Origin: Pseudoalteromonas caenipelagi
GTDB taxonomy: Bacteria > Pseudomonadota > Gammaproteobacteria > Enterobacterales > Alteromonadaceae
Length of the DNA stretch: 64,000 nt
NCBI RefSeq assembly: GCF_013140855.1
Contig: NZ_JABBPG010000003.1
Span: 62,001-126,000 of the forward strand
Direction: 5' to 3'
Position 1 is the first letter of the stretch. Every line of letters begins with the position of its first letter. The position numbers were made by a program, and so were the translations under genes. This document shows, in pieces, positions 58,664 through 64,000 of the stretch. The notes under the pieces were generated by a model. The model was not told the DNA's origin, ran no database searches, and saw only the letters and a list, made by a program, of their open reading frames with translations.

Positions 58664-58981
58664 CAATATTCCCCAGCCATCACCATAACCTTCGTGAGCA
58701 TTTGCGATACTTTCTAAATATTGTTCCGTTTGTCCGAGTAATTGATGGTCGGGCACCATTTTTACAGATGTGATTACTTCCCAAACACCTGTATCTTTGC
58801 ATTGTTGCAATTGCGTCAGTGGCGCAAGTTCATCTTCTGATATGGCTTTGATAAAAGACTCGGCCTGAGGTTTTTGCTCAAACAGAATGAAAAAGTCGAC
58901 TAAATGAAATTGCGTTAGGTCAATACCTGCCTCTGCTATTTCTTGAAGAAGCTGACCATTATCGTCGTCAGGGAATTGCAT
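58652..58981 (-). CDS. rraB: Ribonuclease E inhibitor RraB
   Basis: 109 residues. The RraB signature is present: MQFPDDDNGQLLQEIAEAG, then HLVDFFILFEQ, WEVITSVKMVPDHQ and GYGDGWGILAQE at the end. RraB binds RNase E and lowers its activity. ATG at 58981 with GGA seven bases upstream is the start; a TTG at 59002 is less likely. Ends in the tandem repeat. Confidence 0.9.
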   Translation of the reverse strand: MQFPDDDNGQLLQEIAEAGIDLTQFHLVDFFILFEQKPQAESFIKAISEDELAPLTQLQQCKDTGVWEVITSVKMVPDHQLLGQTEQYLESIANAHEGYGDGWGILAQE

Positions 58982-59147
58982 AGTTAAATCCAAGTAAATC
59001 AATTAGCGTTATTGTCGGTTATTAAGCCTCAAATAAAAAGAGCTAAATAGAAAATTAGTTACTAATTGCATATGTAATGTTCATAGGGGGTTATGTTTGG
59101 ATATGATAATATCAACCACTTGAGTTAACTGTAGGAATGAGTCGCAA

Positions 59148-60872
59148 GTGTTAAGGGTTGTTTTATTTATGCTGCTGACAAGTGCATTGGCTTTCACCGC
59201 TAATGTGAATGCGCAAACACCATGGTCGATGCAACATATAAGCGTATCTGGAATAGATGGTGAGACTAAAAGCAATGTAGAGGGATTTATTCAAGGGTAC
59301 CTCACTCAGCCCTTCGATCAACAACAACAAGCAAATATTCGCTTATCGGTCGCACAAGCTCTGCAAGCAGTGGGCTATTACCATAGTCAAATAGTGATAA
59401 CGGGTAAGCCAAACGATGAAACCTTGAACATTAACATTGAGCTCAAAGAGCCTCTAAATTGGAGTGAGATTAGCGTTGTAATAACCTCCGCAGCAAAGGA
59501 TGATAAAGCGGTATCAGAGTTATTGACTAATTTGCCAATCAAAGTCAACAACGTAGTGCGACATGACGTTTATAACCAGTCTAAATCAGCAATTGAAAGT
59601 TTATTGCTGGAAAGAGGATACTTTGATTTTAAATGGGTTAAAAGCGAGTTGTTGATCAATAAGAAGGAGCGTCTTGCTAGCGTAAATTGGCAATTGGATT
59701 CGGGCCCTCGTTATCACTTTGGTGAACTTAGAGTCAGCAAAAATACCCAAGCAAGCCAGTATATTCAATCATTATCTACATTTGAATATAACTCTCAATT
59801 TAACAGTTCACGACTATCTGAGTATACCCTAGCATTGAATGCAACTCCTTACTTTAGCTCGGCTAAAGTCTACCCTTTACTCAAAGATAGAAAAGACGGT
59901 TTATTACCGATTAGAGTAGATGTTGTAGATAAGCCTGCAAATAGTTTTGAAGTGGGTGGTGGATATAGTACTGATTTAGGTGCAAAAGCGCGTCTAAAGT
60001 GGAGTAAGCCATGGGTCACTGTCGATGGACACTTTTTTGAAGGAAACATGTCACTGTCTGAGCGCAGGCAAGATGTCACAGGTAGCTATACCATTCCAGT
60101 TGCCGATCCGAATAACGATGTTTGGAGAGTACTAGGGGGATTGCAAGTAAATGATGATTTGCAGCAAGGGGTCGATAGCAGAATATGGAATGTGCAATTA
60201 CAAAGACAATGGTTAACAGATGACAATTGGGTCCGCACAGCTTTTATTAAAAGAGAGCATGAAACAACAAACCAAGATGGGGAAGTGTTTAAATCTGAGA
60301 TGCTCCTGCCTGGTATTAGTTATGCGAAAAAGCAAAATAAAGGAGGCGCGACGCCATATTGGGCAAATGAGCGCCTTATTTCATTGGAAGTTGCAAGTGA
60401 CTCTTTAATCTCTTCAACATCACTTATCAAGGCTCGTTGGAATAATGCGTGGCTACGCCACTATGAGCACAGACATTTTGTTATTAGTCGAATCAATGTA
60501 GGTGCAATTGTGGTGGATGATATTCATTCAGTCCCTTTCAATATGCGATTTTTTGCGGGGGGCGATCAGAGTATTCGAGGGTTTTCTTACCGTTCAGTTG
60601 GCCCTAAAGAGGGAAATAAAGAGATTGGTGGTAAATATCTAGTAACGGGGTCTTTGGAGTACAATTATCAGTTTTTACCCAGTTGGCGTGCTGCACTATT
60701 TGTTGATGCGGGTACCGCAACCAATGACTTTTCTGAAAAATGGTCTGTGGGAGCGGGATTTGGCTTGCGATATTTAACTCCCGTAGGCCCCATTCGTTTA
60801 GACCATGCATGGGGAGTGAGTAAAGACAGTAAAAGCACCCGTTTAAGTATTGTGATAGGACCTGAAATTTGA
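59148..60872 (+). CDS. tamA: Outer membrane autotransporter assembly protein TamA
   Basis: 574 residues. Signal peptide (about 1-22, ending VNAQ), three POTRA domains (about 25-265), and a Omp85 barrel with FFAGGDQSIRGFSYRSVGP and the conserved RLDHAWG. Works with TamB in moving proteins or phospholipids between membranes. Starts at GTG 59148; ATG at 59169 is an alternative. Its stop overlaps the tamB ATG. Confidence 0.94.
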   Translation: MLRVVLFMLLTSALAFTANVNAQTPWSMQHISVSGIDGETKSNVEGFIQGYLTQPFDQQQQANIRLSVAQALQAVGYYHSQIVITGKPNDETLNINIELKEPLNWSEISVVITSAAKDDKAVSELLTNLPIKVNNVVRHDVYNQSKSAIESLLLERGYFDFKWVKSELLINKKERLASVNWQLDSGPRYHFGELRVSKNTQASQYIQSLSTFEYNSQFNSSRLSEYTLALNATPYFSSAKVYPLLKDRKDGLLPIRVDVVDKPANSFEVGGGYSTDLGAKARLKWSKPWVTVDGHFFEGNMSLSERRQDVTGSYTIPVADPNNDVWRVLGGLQVNDDLQQGVDSRIWNVQLQRQWLTDDNWVRTAFIKREHETTNQDGEVFKSEMLLPGISYAKKQNKGGATPYWANERLISLEVASDSLISSTSLIKARWNNAWLRHYEHRHFVISRINVGAIVVDDIHSVPFNMRFFAGGDQSIRGFSYRSVGPKEGNKEIGGKYLVTGSLEYNYQFLPSWRAALFVDAGTATNDFSEKWSVGAGFGLRYLTPVGPIRLDHAWGVSKDSKSTRLSIVIGPEI

Positions 60873-63800
60873 TGTTGTTGTTCGCACGTTTTAAAAAAGT
60901 ACTGATAAGTATAGCGGCTGTTGTTGTGGTGCTTTTTTGCATATTAGCAACTGCACCCGGCCATCAACTGATTGTTTTTTTTGCAAATAAAAGTGTAGCG
61001 GGTCTTAATGTTGAACTGGGTAAGGGACGCCTATTGTCAGGCACGCCCATAGAGCTTGATTATCAAAGTGAGCAGTTATCATTTTCTGCACAAGAGTTAA
61101 CGGTATCCTTACACTGGTTTAGTTGTGCCACAATATGCTTGGATATTGCTGCGCAAAAATTACATGCAAGAGTGAATACAACGGCAAACCCTGAGCCATC
61201 AGAAAAGGAGTTAGAACAGCAAGACTCAATGCTTCAAGCACCTGTTCATATAGGGTTAAATAGTTTTTTTGTTGAAGAAATTGACGCAACAATAAACGCT
61301 CAGCAGGTGCTGCTATCTCAATTACAAAGCTCGTTAAGTTGGCGTGAAGAGCACCTTACGATTGATAGCCTAGCGCTAAGCAAGGGCAAGCTGTCGCTGC
61401 CTGAACAACCGAAGCAACCCGCTGAATTAATCACATCGATACCCGCTGTTGAATTGAATGTGCCGACAATACCACTTGATATTGTTGCGAAGGACTTATT
61501 TGTTAAAAAATTTGAAGTGGTGCAAGGTGTTCAAACTACCGTGCTGGACAATATTTCTGTGCAAACCCAAGTGAACAGTGAAAAAGCCACGTGGCGAGTG
61601 TTAGCCTCCACGATGCTCAACAAGGCTATTACTCACACCGATATACAAGAGATTACGCTGAACTCTCAAGGTTCTATTGTGTGGTCGGATATATGGCAGG
61701 TTCAAACGAGCAATACACTAGAAGCAGCTCGCAATCAGCTTACACTCAATGCTGTGGGTCCACTGTCTCAGCTGCAAGTTATATTAACAACCACCGGTGG
61801 ATATGAGAGTGGTTTTGAAGGCTCTTTTAATTTAACCCAAGACAACTGGCCTTTTCAGGCTAAATTAGAGGCTCAACAACTTAAGTTTGCGAACTGGTTT
61901 CATCCGCCATTTGAATTTTTAGCTGTCAATCAAGTAGAACTCAACGCAATAGGCACGTTGAACAACTATGCGATACAAATAGGTGTGGAGGGCACTACAG
62001 CCCCTGATGGACCATTTGCAATAAGTAGCAAACTACAGGGCTCCCTTGTTGGTGTCTCAATGACTAACACACAGCTTCAGTGGCAAGATACGCTAGCGAA
62101 TCTCTCGGCGCAATTAGGTTGGGAAAGTGGCTTAAGTGGTAACCTTGATGCGCAAATTAATAAGATTCCTATGTCGTTACTGCCTGCCGATTATGAAAAC
62201 GCTCAGCTAGGGGCAAAAATAGCCGCTGATTTAGCTCTTAACAACGACTTGTGGCACGCGAATGTGGGTCGTTTAGAGCTTAATGGGCAGTTATTTGGCA
62301 AGCCATTGAGTGCAATAGCAAAACTTAGTATTAACCAAGATTTACAGGGAAAGTTATCGCAACTGAGTTTGGATTATGGGGCTAGTAAAGTTGCGATGTC
62401 TGGCGAGTTAGGAAAGCAATTGAGTCTCAATGGGCAGATAAAAATAGAGCATACAGCCGATCTCTTGTTGCCAGCCGATATCACGATGCGTGGCGATATT
62501 ACGATATCTGGTGCGCATCAAACACCAAAAGTAGCCTTAACAACTCATGTTAGCGATATAAAATACGAGAGCCTTTTGCTCAAAGATGCACTTTTAGACT
62601 TGACCTTAGACAGTGCCCTTAATTGGGAAACCAATGCGAGCTTAAGGGCCCAGAACATTCAGCACGCTAAGCTAAACGTTCAGGATGTAGACATCTCATT
62701 GCAAGGTGATTTATCAAAACATGCTTTGCAAATTACATCAGAAGGAGATGTTGAGGCAGACATCATTGCACAAGGCGCATGGGTAGGTCAGCAGTGGCGA
62801 GGGCAATTATCTGAGGCGCGCCTCGGTTATCTAAATAATAAGATAATGTTGATTGAGCCTGCAAAGATGGCTGCATCGCAAGCGAATGCCCAGCTTGATA
62901 AACAGTGCTGGAAGTTTCAGGGCAGTAGAGCATGTATATCCGCGAAACATGACTTTAGTACTAACCAAGGCTTGGCTGATATCGAGATCAGTCAATTATT
63001 GTTAAAAGACGTTAACCCCTGGCTTGGAGATGTCGCAACATTACAAGGTTTGGCAAAAGGTGCGTTATCGCTTGATTGGCTTTCAGGTCAGCTAAATCAC
63101 GCTGACGGACAATTGCACCTGCAGCAAGTTAAAGTCGCAACGACTGAAGGCGAACAAACACATGTCCTGCCAATTGAAAATTTGAATACCAAACTGACTA
63201 GTACGAGGGAGCTTGCAAGCATAGATTGGCAAGTAAATTCTTCAATGTTGGGACGGCTCAAAGGGTTAATAGAAGTGCCTTTAACCGGGCAAAGCCAGCC
63301 TAAAGCTTCACTAGAGATTGTCCATATGTCTTTAGAGCCTTTGTCTGCGGTTTTAAGTAAGAGTTTAAAGCAAGCCATCGCGCTTTCAGGAGACATCATT
63401 GGTCAAGTGACCCTAGCTGGTGATTTACGCAGTCCTACAATAAATGGGCAAATTAATGTGCGTGACTTAGCCTTGACCAGTTCGATATCACCTGTAGCCA
63501 TTGAATCGTCCTCACTGGATATTGAGCTTAATGATAGGCAGGCGATTGTACTTGGCAAGTTACAAGCTCAACAAGGTGGCACTTTGTCTTTAGGTGGCGA
63601 GCTTTCTTGGGATGGGATGCCGACTGCAAGTATAACGGCCAAAGGTGATGACTTTTTGATTTCTCCTCAGCCCAACGTGGAGGTGTCTATCTCTCCCGAT
63701 CTAAAACTAGAATATCGCGAAAAAAGAGCGTCTTTAACGGGCAGCTTGCAAATACCTTTTGGCCGAATTGAAGTTGAAGAAATGCCAGTAGGTGTGGTGC

Positions 63801-64000
63801 AAGTATCAGAAGATCAGATAATTGTAGATGAAAAATATCGGCAGCAGAGCCGCTCACCCATCGCCTATGATATCGACCTAGATGTGACTGTTGGTGACGA
63901 CTTCAGAGTCAAAGCTTTTGGTTTAGACAGCTATATTGCAGGTCAGTTAGATGTGACTAAGTTACCTGCAAGTCCTTTATTGGCAAGTGGGGAGCTATCA
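60872..64000 (+). CDS. tamB: Translocation and assembly module protein TamB (partial)
   Basis: First 1043 codons, open to the window end. The ATG shares two bases with the tamA stop (ATGA-like overlap), so translation is coupled. N-terminal membrane anchor (about 10-30), then long beta-strand repeats. The end shows the TamB/DUF490 region with YDIDLDVTVGDDFRVKAFGL. An inner-membrane-anchored, periplasm-spanning bridge working with TamA. About 150-250 residues remain outside. Confidence 0.93.
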   Translation, partial: MLLFARFKKVLISIAAVVVVLFCILATAPGHQLIVFFANKSVAGLNVELGKGRLLSGTPIELDYQSEQLSFSAQELTVSLHWFSCATICLDIAAQKLHARVNTTANPEPSEKELEQQDSMLQAPVHIGLNSFFVEEIDATINAQQVLLSQLQSSLSWREEHLTIDSLALSKGKLSLPEQPKQPAELITSIPAVELNVPTIPLDIVAKDLFVKKFEVVQGVQTTVLDNISVQTQVNSEKATWRVLASTMLNKAITHTDIQEITLNSQGSIVWSDIWQVQTSNTLEAARNQLTLNAVGPLSQLQVILTTTGGYESGFEGSFNLTQDNWPFQAKLEAQQLKFANWFHPPFEFLAVNQVELNAIGTLNNYAIQIGVEGTTAPDGPFAISSKLQGSLVGVSMTNTQLQWQDTLANLSAQLGWESGLSGNLDAQINKIPMSLLPADYENAQLGAKIAADLALNNDLWHANVGRLELNGQLFGKPLSAIAKLSINQDLQGKLSQLSLDYGASKVAMSGELGKQLSLNGQIKIEHTADLLLPADITMRGDITISGAHQTPKVALTTHVSDIKYESLLLKDALLDLTLDSALNWETNASLRAQNIQHAKLNVQDVDISLQGDLSKHALQITSEGDVEADIIAQGAWVGQQWRGQLSEARLGYLNNKIMLIEPAKMAASQANAQLDKQCWKFQGSRACISAKHDFSTNQGLADIEISQLLLKDVNPWLGDVATLQGLAKGALSLDWLSGQLNHADGQLHLQQVKVATTEGEQTHVLPIENLNTKLTSTRELASIDWQVNSSMLGRLKGLIEVPLTGQSQPKASLEIVHMSLEPLSAVLSKSLKQAIALSGDIIGQVTLAGDLRSPTINGQINVRDLALTSSISPVAIESSSLDIELNDRQAIVLGKLQAQQGGTLSLGGELSWDGMPTASITAKGDDFLISPQPNVEVSISPDLKLEYREKRASLTGSLQIPFGRIEVEEMPVGVVQVSEDQIIVDEKYRQQSRSPIAYDIDLDVTVGDDFRVKAFGLDSYIAGQLDVTKLPASPLLASGELS

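Overview
The window is a chromosomal segment of a marine gammaproteobacterium, most probably Pseudoalteromonas or a close relative in the Alteromonadales. The inference rests on low-to-moderate GC, on E. coli-like housekeeping proteins (GrxA, PpiC, DeaD, RadD, YbgI, PyrC, GlnB, MetR), and on the gene order rpsT / murJ-ribF-ileS-lspA-fkpB-ispH followed by type IV pilus genes. I found no rRNA, tRNA, CRISPR array, phage or intact insertion sequence. Coding density is high, and the only long gene-free stretch is 51315-52071.

Layout. 1-6650 carries a sigma-54 response regulator cut by the window edge, a membrane phosphatase/lipid-kinase fusion, a chemoreceptor with a likely sigma-28 promoter, and an iron alcohol dehydrogenase. 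6774-9436 has deaD, grxA and ppiC. 9523-13999 has a TonB-dependent receptor, a membrane thioredoxin and an OlsF-like two-domain acyltransferase. 14163-17359 has a 2-hydroxyacid dehydrogenase, a tiny exported peptide not previously obvious, smrA, two small unknown membrane proteins and a CheY-like regulator.

17423-34291 is the core block. rpsT diverges from the murJ-ribF-ileS-lspA-fkpB-ispH operon. A LytS-type kinase and a LytTR regulator (FimS/AlgR-like) follow, then pilV-pilW-pilX-pilY1-pilE. Two FimT/GspH pseudopilins lie on the opposite strand, and glnB follows. The regulator pair sits directly before the minor-pilin operon, and a LytTR-type DNA site lies between them.

34406-43812 has bamD, rluD-pgeF-clpB (clpB behind a near-consensus sigma-32 promoter), a receiver-PilZ protein behind a long structured leader, a PAS chemoreceptor and a quinone-oxidoreductase-like enzyme. 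43873-55685 has gshA, a lytic-transglycosylase-like lipoprotein, an MFS transporter, an SRPBCC protein, a histone-H1-like small protein, ybgI, elyC, metR, a GAF-GGDEF-EAL protein and pyrC. 56016-64000 has a cold-shock protein, a short H-NS-like protein, radD, rraB, and tamA-tamB, with tamB running off the end.

No wholly new multi-gene system is evident. The observations most worth checking are the FimS/AlgR-pilus linkage with its candidate site, a hairpin that hides the deaD ribosome binding site, a possible pseudoknot after clpB, the structured leader before the receiver-PilZ gene, the phosphatase-diacylglycerol kinase fusion, two orphan terminators that imply unannotated transcripts, and the small peptide gene at 15300.
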